64,000 nt of DNA, from assembly GCA_947646735.1 (NCBI GenBank), contig CANTFK010000131.1, positions 186,001-250,000 of the forward strand, in the 5' to 3' direction. The notes under the pieces are model-generated. The model was given only the letters and a program-made list of their open reading frames with translations. It had not been told where the DNA came from and made no database searches. This stretch comes from Peronospora farinosa. Its lineage: Eukaryota; Oomycota; Peronosporomycetes; Peronosporales; Peronosporaceae. The translations under genes and the position numbers were made by a program. Positions 11,076 to 21,705 of the stretch are shown piece after piece (position 1 is the stretch's first letter; the number at the start of each line of letters is the position of its first letter).

Positions 11076-12426
11076 ATGGGGAAGCACGACTTTTTGACGC
11101 CCAAAGCCATTGGCATTCGTATGAAGGTGCGTCTTTACTCTCTACCGTTGTTCACTCACTCTCGTATTCTTCTTTTATCACTTTTACCACACCACTAACT
11201 CGATACATACACGTCAATTTTTTTTGACCATAAAAATTCTTTTTTTTGTAGTCAAAAGGGCTTCAGAAATTGCGATGGTTCTGTCAAGTGTGTCAAAAAC
11301 AATGTCGAGATGAAAATGGATTCAAATGTCACACCACATCTGAGGCACATCAACGACAAATGTTGATCGTGGCCAATGATCCAAATAAATTCATGAGTGG
11401 CTACAGTGAAATGTTTGAAGAAGCTTTTCTTGAAAACTTACGACGACGTCATGGCACAAAACGAATGCGTGCTACGCATGTTTACAATGAATATATAGCA
11501 GACAAAATGCACATTCATATGAATGCAACACAATGGGAGACACTCGGGAGTTTTGTGCAGTACTTGGGACGTGTAGGCAAATGCACTGTGGACGAGACGG
11601 AGAAAGGTTGGCATATCCAGTATATTGACAGAGATCCAAAAGCAATTGCTCGACAGGAGGAACTGGAGAAAAAAAGAAGGCGAAATTAGACCATGAAGAG
11701 CGGAATCGGCTGTTCATTGAACGGCAGCTGAAGATTGCTAGCGAGAAAGAGGAAGTTGGGACGACGCACCGGCCAACCAAATTGCAGCGTGGAGAAAATG
11801 GAGACAGGATCAAGATATTGCTGGCTACAAAGAACGAAGATGGCAAGAAGGATAGTAAAGTGTTAGGTGCAGTGAAGGTTTCGGTGTTTGGTGGAGAGGA
11901 TAACGATGAGGGCAAGAAGACACGAGAGAGCAGGGAGATGGCATTGGAGGCCAAACGCTCTGACCAGCGACACGCTGTGGGCGCTATCATGGAGGAAGAA
12001 GAGCGTCATCGGAAAGAAAAGAATCGACGGTTAGAACAGGAGTCCAAGTGTTTACGGAAGGAAAATTGGATTACCACGGGAATTGTGGTCAAGGTAACAA
12101 ACAAAAAGGTTGGCGACGGCCAGTACTACAAGTGCAAAGGAGTTGTCAAGAATGTGGAGGATAAGTTCTGTGCGAGTGTGGAGCTGTTGGATTCTGGAGA
12201 TATACTGCGGCTGGACCAAGACGACCTTGAGACGGTGATACCGAAACCAGGACGCAAAGTCAAGATTGTTAATGGTCTCGGACGTGGCTGTACGGCGAAG
12301 CTACTAAACATCTCAGTTGCCGACTTCTGCGCTCGCATTCGGATTGACTCAGGGTCCCATCGAGGCGAGATTTTGGATCGAGTCGAGTACGAAGACATCT
12401 GTAGACTTGCGGATGAACAGTCTTGA
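11076..12426 (+). CDS. KIN17: KIN17 DNA/RNA-binding protein (frameshift in a poly-A run)
   Basis: KIN17 is a conserved nuclear protein of DNA replication/repair and RNA metabolism. Exon 1 (11076-11126) gives MGKHDFLTPKAIGIRMK. A 125-bp intron (11127-11251, GTGCGT...TTGTAG) joins it to SKGLQKLRWFCQVCQKQCRDE. The N-terminus carries the C2H2 finger (C-x2-C...H-x5-H in CQVCQKQ...CHTTSEAH) followed by the KIN17 winged-helix region (MHIHMNATQWETLGSF). The C-terminus has two KOW/SH3-like segments (about 12070-12250 and 12260-12420; KPGRKVKIVNGLGRG). At 11670-11676 an A7 run shifts the frame: the N-terminal frame stops at about 11687, while the downstream frame continues from KKKAKLDHEERNRL. One more A would give a 408-residue protein of normal architecture, so I suspect a homopolymer error rather than a pseudogene. 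Confidence 0.9.
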
Positions 12427-12821
12427 GGATTATTGGAGAGTTTCACGCTAGATGGACTGGCTGATGTCATGCCTTGACTGCTGCGATACGACTGATAGAG
12501 ATAACTGATGTGACTGATGGATGTTGAATGAATGACGAAGCTAAATGATAAAGCACATGCTCAACTCATGCATTCCTGTTTTCCTAACACTCCGCAAGTC
12601 TACAAGCCCAGCCTTACGGAGCGCAGACCAAGGGCCCACCAAGCAGACAACAATATGACGTTTGGAGCGGCTGTTGTAGGACTTCCTGGGAATTCTTTCG
12701 CCTTCACTAACTGTGTATACGCTCATCCTAATGACTTTGTGTCGCTTGGAAAGCAAACAGCATCAGTAAGGAAGATTTACGTGCCCAGAAGCTCAATGTC
12801 TGGCTTAATCGCAAATTCGTG
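12427..12821. other. Intergenic, no gene seen
   Basis: 395 bases between KIN17 and the RPEL-like gene. Only short frames without family resemblance are present. Confidence 0.4.
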
Positions 12822-13428
12822 ATGGCTACCAAGCCCAACAAGACAATTGAACCAAGGACTGTGGCTGCTGAGGCCATGCACCGTATGTGTATGGGACTGC
12901 CTGCAGGAGAGACGGATTAATGTTATTGTTCATGGCGGAGACTAGTCGCGCCCAGTCTACAGAAGCTCCTACGTATGTAATCGGTCGTCGATTGAAGAGC
13001 TCCGTGCCCGGGCCTTTTGGAGACGAGTGCAGCGCCGACACCAAGTTTCGCTCTTACAGCAAAGAAACTTGAGAGAAAGTTGGTGCAGAATCAAGTGTCG
13101 CATTTACTTGAGTCACGACCCGAGAAGAATGAGCTTGTCTCGCACGATATAAAATTTTCTGGAAGGTCACTTGTACTACTTGCTGAAGCTGTTATTGCGC
13201 TGCTGAGAAGACCAGGATGCAGCAATAGCATTAACGTGGCAAGAGGTCAAACACCAGCTAAAACATCAATTGAAGACGGATCACGTCGCGCGCCAACTGC
13301 GTCAAAGACCTTTTGTGACAGAGCTAGAGCAGACGGGCATCATTGACAGTGAGGAGGCAATTGCAATCTACCGACCGAAGAATGCACTGCTGTTGCAGAT
13401 ATATTGGCAGATTGGAGATTCCCATTAG
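12822..13428 (+). pseudogene. RPEL-repeat protein, broken or mis-assembled
   Basis: Three RPEL-type motifs follow each other in different frames: SSIEELRARAFW (about 12985-13020), LLESRPEKNELVSHDIKF (about 13100-13160) and VARQLRQRPFVTELEQTGII (about 13290-13350). RPEL motifs bind monomeric actin. A plausible first exon starts at ATG 12822 (MATKPNKTIEPRTV) and could splice from a GTATGT near 12886 to a CCCAG near 12953, which restores the first motif's frame. Frameshifts near 13065 and 13190-13210, with a stop between them, separate the rest. The final frame stops at 13426-13428. It is either a pseudogene or a gene with several base errors; no intact protein is visible. Confidence 0.5.
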
Positions 13429-13591
13429 TGAGTGCTTCATAATTCACTGCAGCTACGTAAAAGCTCTATCGATTATCTGTTAGAAGCAGAATAATAGCCA
13501 AGGGCTTCATGTTTCGGTCATGTATATGGGCACTAGAGTTGTTAAAGAACCTGTCTGCACAAAACGCCTAACTCAATCAGCATAACCATGA

Positions 13592-14379
13592 TCAGCTGCA
13601 CATTCCAAAGCCACCAGTCACAATCAGAAATACACCAATACTATTCTCATCGCATCTACACGCACCGTTCTCATTTAATGTAGTAGCAGTCTTGCTCTCC
13701 CCATCCTCCATCTCCTCGTCCTCCTGATGGTCCTCTTTTTCTACCACAGCATCTTCGTCCAGCGTGGCCTTCAAGTTCTGGATCGTGTTTATCAATACTG
13801 CAAATTGTTTCGTGCGTAGTTCCAGTTTTTGATCCACCGCTTCGATGGCTCTTGTAGCGCCCTCCAGTCGTTTTTTCTCGCTCTGAATTTCCGCAGTGAT
13901 TTCCTTCCTCGACGGTAGCTCATTAATTACCCGAGCAATAGACTCGTACTCTTCCTTATAAGCACGTATAGTCTTCTCCTTGTGCACCTTCTGCTTTAAT
14001 TCCTCAATCTCCTTCATGACCTTATCAATAGACGTGTCAATCTCGGTATTCAGCGTCTCGTACTCTTCCAACTCCCGGTCGCACGTGTAATTCCATATCG
14101 CCGTCTTGTTGGCTTCAAATTCAAGCTGTTCCATCTCCCAAAAGAGTGCGTCCATCTCTCGTTTACGCGTTACATCGTCCACCGATTCGTCCTTTAGAAT
14201 ATCCACAAGGGTCAACATTGTTTCAGCACATTTTTTAATCCCCGACTTGCCTACGGTACTAGTGCGAGTGAGCAGCCGTCGTCGGATCACGGTATCTATA
14301 AAGAAGGATACAATAAGGTGTTAGAAATCAAAGAGCGATGGAGATTAAAGCAGGAGTCAACTCTACCGTCGTCAGCCAT
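13592..14379 (-). CDS. THOC7: THO complex subunit 7 (THOC7)
   Basis: THOC7 is a coiled-coil subunit of the THO/TREX complex, which couples transcription to mRNA export in the nucleus. Exon 1 (14379-14367) encodes MADD and one base of the next codon. A 71-bp intron (14366-14296, GTAGAG...TTATAG) joins it to exon 2 (14295-13592), giving MADDDTVIRRRLLTR at the N-terminus and 238 residues in all. The family signature is clear: EEYESIARVINELPSRKEIT and DQKLELRTKQFAVLINTIQ. Nearly the whole protein is predicted coiled coil, with an acidic tail (about residues 193-210). It is convergent with the KIN17/RPEL side. Confidence 0.88.
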
Positions 14380-15394
14380 TATTAGGGATGATGTTTTGTT
14401 TTTTTATGACTTTATGGGATAAAATGTAGAAGAAATTCACGGTAGAATGGCATCGAGGTCATGTTTGAAAAGATAATTACAGCTAAAAGTAATATTTCTG
14501 AGCTGTAATTGGGGACATGTAATTATGGACATGCATTCAAAATCTCGGTCGTAATATCAGAAAACGATTTATTGTGAATTTTCCTCTATGAGACGTCAAG
14601 TACCGAGCGACAGGAAAGCTATCGCCCTTTTTTTCAAGCCTACAAACTATTTCTTGTGTATGTCATCCCTACGGAATCGTGCGACACTCGGCCATGTTTG
14701 TCTAGATTCAAGCTTGCTACTTTGTCCGCATTAAAACGTACCAAGCGATGTAAATTCTTGTTACCTGTTCCGTAAAGTGATGTTGCTGGGACTTCAGCTC
14801 AAATTGGGAAAGGAAATTGGGACTTTTGCTATTGACAACGGTATGTAGCAAACAAGAAGCAAAATGATGAAAGATGCCTTATTGTCGATTTAATAGCTGA
14901 TGCGAAGCAGCAATACTATTCACATTACTTTTGTTAACGACAAGAACTGCTACCATAAGATACCCTCTAAGTATCTCTTGTAAAGCGATCTCAATTTACA
15001 CGTTTAGTCCCAGGGTGACAATCGGCCATGCAAGTTTATAACTATATGTATGAAGTGACAATATGCACCTCCTAGAAATTATGCATAGTGCTGTTTGCTA
15101 CTCGAAAGCAACAAAAAGCGATGAGAAAATAATGATTGTGTTTCATCATTTATTCCGTATTTTAGCTATATTACACTATTGTAATGTCAAAACTGACCGC
15201 ATATTTGCTTAGTGCTATTCAGAATGAACACCAAAGACGGACGGGATGCTTTTCAAAAAAAACAATCTTGTCTTGCTTACAATCTGGCTGTACCCAAACA
15301 GCCACAGAGTAGATTGTATCTCTTCAAGTTTGTGGGAAAATGTTGAATATAATACAATAGCACGTCAATCACATATAAACAAGATGTCATCAAG
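14380..15394. other. Intergenic, about 1 kb, no gene seen
   Basis: AT-rich sequence between THOC7 and the DnaJ gene. No frame longer than about 60 codons resembles a known family, and I see no repeat shared with the rest of the window. Confidence 0.4.
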
Positions 15395-16254
15395 CTATGG
15401 ATGATCGTTTGAATTACACTCTTCAGCTTGCACGTTTGCTAAGTGGAGTTTCGAAAAAGTTTCATGCCGTTGTAGTGCCTCAACTGTCCGAAATTGTCGC
15501 CGACACAGCATACAAAAACACAATACAGTTGCCGAGATGTCACTCGCGTCAGCAGCCGTAGAAACTACACCAATCTTATGTTCCGGTTCTGATACCGTCG
15601 TCATCTTCATTCGTTTTGAAGCTGGTTTACTCCATGTCGCCCATTTAGTCGCTTTCACATCCAATTTTGAGTTCAAAATATCCTGCTGTACCTCGGGTGG
15701 AATCGTTGAGGTGATGACCTCGTCGGTATTCCGCTTCGAGTAACTCCTGTCAAAGCCTTTAGCCTGGAACTGTTGTCGTGCCAGCACTTCCTCTTCACGC
15801 TGAAACATCTGCCAGATCTCTTCAGGTGTCCTTCTTCGAGTAGACGGTACGTCGTGTTCTCCACTTTTTACTTCTGACTTTGTCTTCCGACGATATTTGA
15901 ACTTTTGTTTCGTTGTCTTTGCTCCAGTTTTCCGTTTAATTACCTGCAACTGTTGCAAATAATTGCATTGTGATACTTTGTCCACTAGACACTCGTAAGC
16001 TTCGCTTAGTCGCTTGAATGCGGCCTCTGCATCTACATTTTTTACAAAGGATTAATCCTGTGACAGTTGTAGTTTGAACCAAAGCGATACGTACCAATAG
16101 CACGGTTCTTGTCTGGATGCACGAGAATTGCCAGCTCCTTGTAGCGTCTACGTACTTGCTGAATATCAACGAACGTTGGCGTATGGTCACGTTGGACCAG
16201 CTTGAGCACACCATAGTGAGTACTGCAGTTTAAGATGCGCGATGTCTCTGTCAT
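15395..16254 (-). CDS. DnaJ-domain protein with C-terminal C2H2 zinc finger
   Basis: A J-domain co-chaperone of Hsp70 fused to an RBM5/10-like zinc finger. Exon 1 (16254-16095) starts MTETSRILNCSTHYGVL and carries the HPD motif (LVHPDKNRAI). An intron (16094-16033, GTACGT...TGTAG) joins it to exon 2 (16032-15395), which completes the J-domain with DAEAAFKRLSEAYECL. The total is 265 residues. The middle is basic and helical (RRRTPEEIWQMFQREEEVLA). The C-terminal finger is CMLCRRQFRTVEALQRHETF followed by SKLH, the type found in RNA-splicing factors. This suggests a nuclear chaperone linked to RNA processing, but I cannot name a direct orthologue. Confidence 0.8.
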
Positions 16255-16714
16255 CAGTGCCAAATATCTGTCAGGCTATTGTGACACTAGATAATAACAT
16301 TTTCACAATAAAAAGTAGCCGCTATTGCAAAAATATTGCAATTTTTACTTTTCAATATCGAACGCAGTGCGAAATTATCGCTACGAATTAGTTTCTCATT
16401 TACGACTAAAAGCACACTTTTTCATCTAAAGTTAAGCTCATCCTTCGACTGATCATTCAGACGCTCTCACCACATGTCGCCATGTTGTAACAACTTGACG
16501 TCAAAACAACACGTGGCTTTCCAGCTGCTTACCCTCTTTTGTGGTTCAACATGCCCATCACTTTCATTCTCTATTTCGGAGGATAAACGAGTCATTCATA
16601 ACGTTTAGTGATTGCAGGATGTCTGGTAGATTCGAAGCCTACGTCGGTTTCTCGTTCAAGTCCAGGGCTTGTCACCTGCTGTGACGACTCTCGGGGTTGT
16701 TTGGCTATGGCACG
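16255..16714. other. Intergenic, no gene seen
   Basis: 460 bases between the DnaJ start codon and the 3' end of the LINE. It presumably contains the DnaJ promoter; no distinct element is recognisable. Confidence 0.35.
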
Positions 16715-19545
16715 TTAAGTTTCTAGTATTGTTGTGTCGGTTCGCCGGCACTTTCGCTTCGCTACGGCTCGATGTTGTCTCATGCTAGTTTCCCAAAAAT
16801 CGTAAACGCTACCGGCGATGGTCACGTCCGCTTGCTGAAACGTCACGCGGTTGCGTTGTATCCACAATCGGGTGATGCTCAGGATGTGCCATATGCGTTT
16901 CCATACGGTGGCGTATGCGACCACCTCGTCTGGGTGGTGTCGTGTAAGCTGTTTCTGGACCACCGTAGATTAACCTGGCGCGTGTCTGCTTGCACTGTTT
17001 GCAAGGAAACACTGAAGCCGTCCTAGCAATCATCGTTCTTCTGTCCAGTGGCAAACGAGCTTCTGCCAGCAGGCTTGCGTGCGCGGACATGTCCAGCAGA
17101 TGTATTCCAGTGTATCGTTCACCACTAGGCAGCAGTGGAGCTTGCAGCAACTGTTGTCTTGCCCTCGGTCTGAATGGAAGGGATTTAGTTGCCGCACTGC
17201 TACTTGATAGACGACCCACACTTGGTACACGGCAAGCTCGTTCCCATGAACCCAGCAATTGGTTGACATCTGCTGTAAAACTCCTGTCTGCCACGCACTT
17301 CTCTGCGCAGAGTCCTGAGGCGTCTCCAACGTTTGTGTCAGCGTATTTCCGCACCTTTGTACCGACAAAACTGTTATTGTAGGGAACTCGTGAATATGTA
17401 GATTCGCATAGAATACGATGACCAATGCATCATGGCCCTTTTGGGGCCTCTGAGAGTCGGCAACCGTTCGCTGATCCTCAACGTTGTTTGCGGTAATATT
17501 CCTATCAGTTCCATCGCTGTCCTGCTCCAGGGCGATGACACTCCGATGACCTGGGTCAGAGGCCACCATAATGCCGCTGACGCAGCCCGTCGTAGACTAT
17601 TCCCACGTGTAGGCCTGTGGCAGGTGGCGCAGAAGTAGGTCCTTTCGTACTTGTCGTCCGCCCACAGCTACGCTCAATGCGCTCAGCAAAAACGCTTGGC
17701 CCCATCGTCGCAGCTTGGCCTGTTGACGTGGTCGCGCCTACCGTCAGAGTGACGAAGGAGTACGTTCGATCCCCAATCCGATGCAGTTGCAATTCCGCTA
17801 TAGTGCAGAACAGAATCTTGTCATACTTCCGTGGTATCGAGACGTTCCTCTGCTGGTCCACAAATTATAAAATTTCGGCCCAAGAGTACGCGGGCCAAAT
17901 TGCTTCCTCCTCTGGTGTCAAAAAATGACAAAGTGGTCGAGAAGGCTTCACCACCCGTTCCTCTGTTGTCGTCCGGCTGATCGCATCCGATGCTCGTGGC
18001 AAGCTGATGCCTGCCATGCCAGATAATAGATGTCTCTGCGTTTAGTGAGCCAGAGTATGACGTGTTTCACCCGCTGCGTCTTGCATGCAATTAGTATGAA
18101 AGCCAGGCTGACTCCTCCCGCGTGTTAGGCGTATGCTAAAGCGCTAGATTGATCTTATAGCGACTAGGATCCGTGCTGGTAAAGTGATGCCACAGAAATT
18201 GCTTCTGTCATGTGAAATACTGCCGCACCCAGTTCGTAGTTGTATACTCAGCTGCGTAGGCCGAAGTACCGCACCGTATCCCCATGACGTAACACCAATA
18301 TCCCGTAATGTTCCTCACTGTCGACGGCTGTGTTTAGAAAATTATTTTTACGTATTGTCGATTATACCTTCCAGCCTGACATCCGTCCGAATTTTTCCAC
18401 AATGGTCATCACTCTGGGTAGGTGTTGCGCCTCCTGCATAAACACCCGTTGTATCGTCGACGAAAGACGAAACCTTATGTTTCTCATCAGCCCCCCTTCC
18501 TCCTGACACTTTCAGACCGATGAGGTGTCTTGTTGAATTACCAACGCCAGTACCTCCGCCGCAACGAGAAAAAGCATGCAAGCCTCCCTGCCGTATTCCG
18601 GAGATCACTTCCTGAGCCTCTGAAAGTGTTCGGTTGTAACCACAAAGTGAGTCGTGGTACCGTCGTAACATTTTTTCGGATCACTTCCCAATTCGAGCCT
18701 TCGAGCAACAACGGCCAAGAGACGAAGACCTTCAAAGAGCCGGTCAACCGGCCCCCTCCGACCAGGGCGGGAAGTCCCTCCAACGGGAGGCCCAGGATAA
18801 GAGGGGGGAGGTTTTCCCTCTGCTGCGTGCGCTATGGGGGGCAAGCGCAGCGTGCGAACCGTAAGGGGAGCACCAACCCTGTTACCCCCGGGGGGAGAGG
18901 ATCGATGACCGCGGTTATCATTCCCTCTTTCCCCAATAGTTCCTGCTATTCTACGTCAGCCTTCAAGCCGCCGATTCGATCGCCGAGCGCGAATCTCGGT
19001 CCCACGAAGTGAACTCGCCAAGAACGTGAATTGATCGGCCCCGTCCAGGTGCATCAGCGGTCGATCGGGACTGATCGGTGTGGTGCCCGGCGCTTGTTGC
19101 GATCATTGAGCCACTGTTTACACCTCGGGCTGGATACCCGATTCCACGTGCCCTTTTCGGAGTGTCCCCCGTGACGCCCGACGTCTCGAGCCAGCAGATT
19201 GAGCCAGCGAGGCGAAGAATGACGAAGTCCTGGTAGAAGCACTCCAGACATCTTACCAATCCTTAATGTTTGAAGTAGACGGTCTGTTCTTCTCACATTT
19301 TTTCGGATCATCTCCGTACATGCCTGAGAAAATCCAAAGCGCACGAGTGCCAACCGTGTCGTACGCTTTTCGTATAATCGAGCAAGAGGATGGCCCGATT
19401 ACGCAGAGCTGCCAGCTTCGGTTCGGTCTTCGCTGTTGCCAGGAGAGCCAGCATTATCATTACGATTTTGTGCATCTGCCTGCGATGGACGAAGCCTTGC
19501 TGCGACTTCCCAATAGATGTCCCTAGTACTCGTTAAGCTCTCGTC
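16715..19545 (-). mobile_element. Decayed non-LTR retrotransposon (LINE), RT and C-terminal domain
   Basis: Minus-strand pieces in order are RT palm (about 19480-19310: [19 protein letters not shown], then [10 protein letters not shown]) and, after an insertion, ISGIRQGG (about 18610) and VSSFVDDTTGVY (about 18450), the FxDD active-site box of LINE RTs. The post-RT zinc-binding region is TLEYICWTCPRTQACWQK (about 17110-17060). The C-terminal segment WKRIWHILSITRLWIQRNRV is at about 16900-16840. Stops and frameshifts are scattered throughout. No endonuclease domain is recognisable, so the copy is probably 5'-truncated. It ends 460 bases from the DnaJ gene and 360 bases from the elicitin. Confidence 0.75.
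18668..19310 (-). mobile_element. 611-bp SINE-like insertion with 16-bp target duplication
   Basis: The 16-mer acattttttcggatca occurs perfectly at 18668-18683 and 19295-19310. It brackets 18684-19294, a GC-rich stretch with no reading frame of note. The host LINE frame resumes across it: MIRKNV on one side and VIRKNV on the other. A long perfect duplication inside LINE coding sequence indicates a target-primed retrotransposition event. No poly-A tail is visible, and an internal pol III promoter is at best weak. Confidence 0.7.
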
Positions 19546-19907
19546 GCGATTTTTTTGTATAAACTTTGTATCCGATTTGAAGGAGTACGATAGGGCGGTA
19601 GTCCATCGTCATTGGAATCGCCCTTTTGTCTCAGCGATCATGCAAGCTTTTATTCGCAAGAACCGTTATGTACCTTCAAGTATATTCCATGTCCCGCCTG
19701 ATGCTTCGTGTAGAGGTGCGCCAGTAGCATCCCACCTCGTCTATGGTACCTCCAGATGGGCTTCACGATGCTAAGAGACCTTTGTCGTCGCCAGGACTGA
19801 CTTCTTCTTCGAGAACTACGTTGTGCATCATTTCCATCTTGTCCCGCTCGAAGATAAGACAGTCAAAGGACTTTACGTACAACCCCCGCTTAACTCAACT
19901 CGACATT
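19546..19907. other. Upstream region of the elicitin gene
   Basis: About 360 bases between the LINE and the elicitin ATG. An in-frame upstream extension exists from 19743 but lacks a signal peptide, whereas the ATG at 19908 starts a good one. No core promoter motif is assigned. Confidence 0.35.
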
Positions 19908-20831
19908 ATGCGTTGCTCGACCTTTGGAGCTGTGCTGGGCGCGCTGGCATTTGGCTCCGCAAACGCGCTCGACAATTGCGACAGCAACGTGCTGGTGAAG
20001 GCCTACGCGGGCCTTGAAGTGAATACGGAGCTGCTATCGTGCATGACTAAGAACAGCTTCAGCGCCGCCCTGGACGGTTCCGTGGATCTTACGACCGTGA
20101 ACGCTGACACGGCGCCCCAACAGGTCAAGGCCATCTGTGCCTCGGACTCGTGCAAGACCATTCTGTCGGCGCTCGTGAGCAGCGTCAATTTCGAGCTCAC
20201 AAACTGCATCGTCGGTAACAAGCTCGTGCTTAAGAGCGAGATCAGTACCCTACAGTCCACCTGCACAGCTCTCTCGGCACCAGGCACCCCTAAGCCTGCC
20301 GATCCTACTGAAGCTTCAGCCGCCACCCCTAGCGCCGCGACAGCGGGCGCCGATACTCATCAGCAGAATGCGCCTGGGGCTCCGACTAACACTGCTGATA
20401 CTACGAAGGAGGTCCAGCCACTTGCCATGCCTGCTCCCACGGAAGCTTCAGCAACCCCTAATGATGCACCGGCAGCGGACAACAAACCTAAGCAGAATGA
20501 GCCTATAGCTCCGGCTCCTGCTCCGGCTCCGCCTTCCGATTCGGCTCCAACTCCGGCTTCGCCTTCCGATCCGGCTCCAACTCCGGCTTCGCCTTCCGAT
20601 CCGGCTCCAACTCCGGCTTCGCCTTCCGATCCGGCTCCAACTCCGGCTTCGCCTTCCGATCCGGCTCCAACTCCGGCTTCGCCTTCCGATCCGGCTCCAA
20701 CTCCGGCTTCGCCTTCCGATCCGGCTCCAACTCCGGCTTCGCCTTCCGATCCGGCTCCAACTCCGGCTTCGCCTTCCGATCCGGCTCACGCTCCGGCTCA
20801 GCAATCCGGTTTAGAGTGCACATCAAGCTAA
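19908..20831 (+). CDS. Elicitin-like secreted protein with tandem-repeat tail
   Basis: Elicitins are secreted sterol-binding proteins of Phytophthora and relatives that plants recognise. The start at 19908 gives MRCSTFGAVLGALAFGSANA, a standard signal peptide with cleavage after ANA. The mature domain (about residues 21-120) has six cysteines, including the conserved C-x4-C pair (CASDSC). The other spacings (20, 31, 17 and 18 residues) differ from canonical elicitins, so this is an elicitin-like (ELL) member. Residues 120-210 are Ala/Pro/Thr-rich. Then come nine 10-residue units, seven of them exactly SDPAPTPASP, and a short tail GLECTSS. Such tails are likely O-glycosylated and may hold the domain at the cell wall. 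No intron is seen. 307 residues. Confidence 0.9.
   Translation: MRCSTFGAVLGALAFGSANALDNCDSNVLVKAYAGLEVNTELLSCMTKNSFSAALDGSVDLTTVNADTAPQQVKAICASDSCKTILSALVSSVNFELTNCIVGNKLVLKSEISTLQSTCTALSAPGTPKPADPTEASAATPSAATAGADTHQQNAPGAPTNTADTTKEVQPLAMPAPTEASATPNDAPAADNKPKQNEPIAPAPAPAPPSDSAPTPASPSDPAPTPASPSDPAPTPASPSDPAPTPASPSDPAPTPASPSDPAPTPASPSDPAPTPASPSDPAPTPASPSDPAHAPAQQSGLECTSS
20535..20804 (+). repeat. 30-bp coding minisatellite in the elicitin tail
   Basis: Nine in-frame 30-base units. The first encodes SDSAPTPASP, the next seven SDPAPTPASP and the last SDPAHAPAQQ. The seven central units appear identical at the DNA level, which implies very recent expansion or homogenisation. Confidence 0.95.
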
Positions 20832-21705
20832 TTTTGGACGAAGTCAACGGACTAAGCCACGGGCCCTTGTCGGTGTGCCCTGCCGTTTAGCCTGAAGTCT
20901 TGAACTAGAAAGTGAGGGCGTAAGAAGATTGCGTTATGGTAAATGAAACGAGTCACTACACAATCAGACATCTTGGTAGTGAGAAGTAGCTATAATAGAC
21001 GGTCTGAGACTCTCTTTTCTACTTCTCTGGACACTGACATCGGATTAAAATAAAATATTGGTTTGAATTTGTTTCCGGCATCGTTTTCTTGCAGACCATT
21101 TTCTGTAGACACTGACATCGGATCCGATAAATATATTGGATTGACGCTAGCTCCGGCTGTCAGTACGTCGATAAAGGTTCAGCCAGCTGTCATGGTTCCC
21201 ACAGAAGCTTTAGCCACCTCTAATGATGACCCGACAGTGGGCAACAACCCTAGGAGCATTATGAGGCGGTCTCTATGCTGAAACCCAAACAGCGTGGCAC
21301 CGTCGGCGTGTCACCTTTTTTTTCAATGTTTGCTTCTTTAAAACCTATATTTAAACAGATTTTAGTATCACATTAAAAGTAATTGGTAATCAATGGTATT
21401 GGAGTTACGAGTATTCAGATAATTTAGAGTTTTCAGATGAACCTTTCTGCGAGTGAAAGAAATGAAAAGAATGAAGCTGCTGCTGTTTGACAAACGGATC
21501 GCGTGACTGCTGTAAGACATTCTGCTTTGAAGTGCTACATGTTACACGTACGTTTTAGTTCCCATTGAGACTTGCAATGCAGGGCTTTGCCTTATTGCCT
21601 TAAGTTCGCTCAGACTTTATTCGCATAAATTTGTTTAAACAATATGATTATTTGTTTTATCATCAATCACCATCGTTTACCACTTTTTTAATCAAAAAGT
21701 TTTCA
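20832..21705. other. Elicitin-PRORP intergenic region
   Basis: Contains the elicitin 3' flank, a degraded elicitin-tail copy (21152-21262) and the PRORP upstream region. 'ggacactgacatcgga' recurs at about 21029 and, with one base changed, at 21107, a short direct duplication. Confidence 0.45.
21152..21262 (+). pseudogene. Relic of an elicitin C-terminal tail
   Basis: Translation gives KVQPAVMVPTEALATSNDDP followed by TVGNN. This aligns with EVQPLAMPAPTEASATPNDA plus PAADN in the intact elicitin 0.7 kb upstream. No signal peptide or cysteine domain remains, so it is a partial tandem duplicate that has decayed. Confidence 0.6.

Noticed and set aside
11472..11990. 172-residue antisense frame over KIN17
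   Set aside because: The sense strand is a recognisable conserved protein; the antisense product has no support.
16809..17569. Two overlapping minus-strand frames of about 180 residues each taken as genes
   Set aside because: Both are frame-shifted pieces of one LINE C-terminal region, as shown by TLEYICWTCPRTQACWQ and the flanking segments.
18684..19294. rRNA or host gene in the GC-rich block
   Set aside because: No recognisable rRNA core sequence and no conserved frame; the flanking 16-bp duplication shows it is an insertion.
19743..19907. N-terminal extension of the elicitin
   Set aside because: The ATG at 19908 begins a standard signal peptide; an upstream start would bury it inside the protein.
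20448..20847. Two long minus-strand frames of RRSRSWSRIG and AKPELEPDRK repeats
   Set aside because: Antisense shadows of the 30-bp elicitin repeat; a repeat length divisible by three keeps all frames open.
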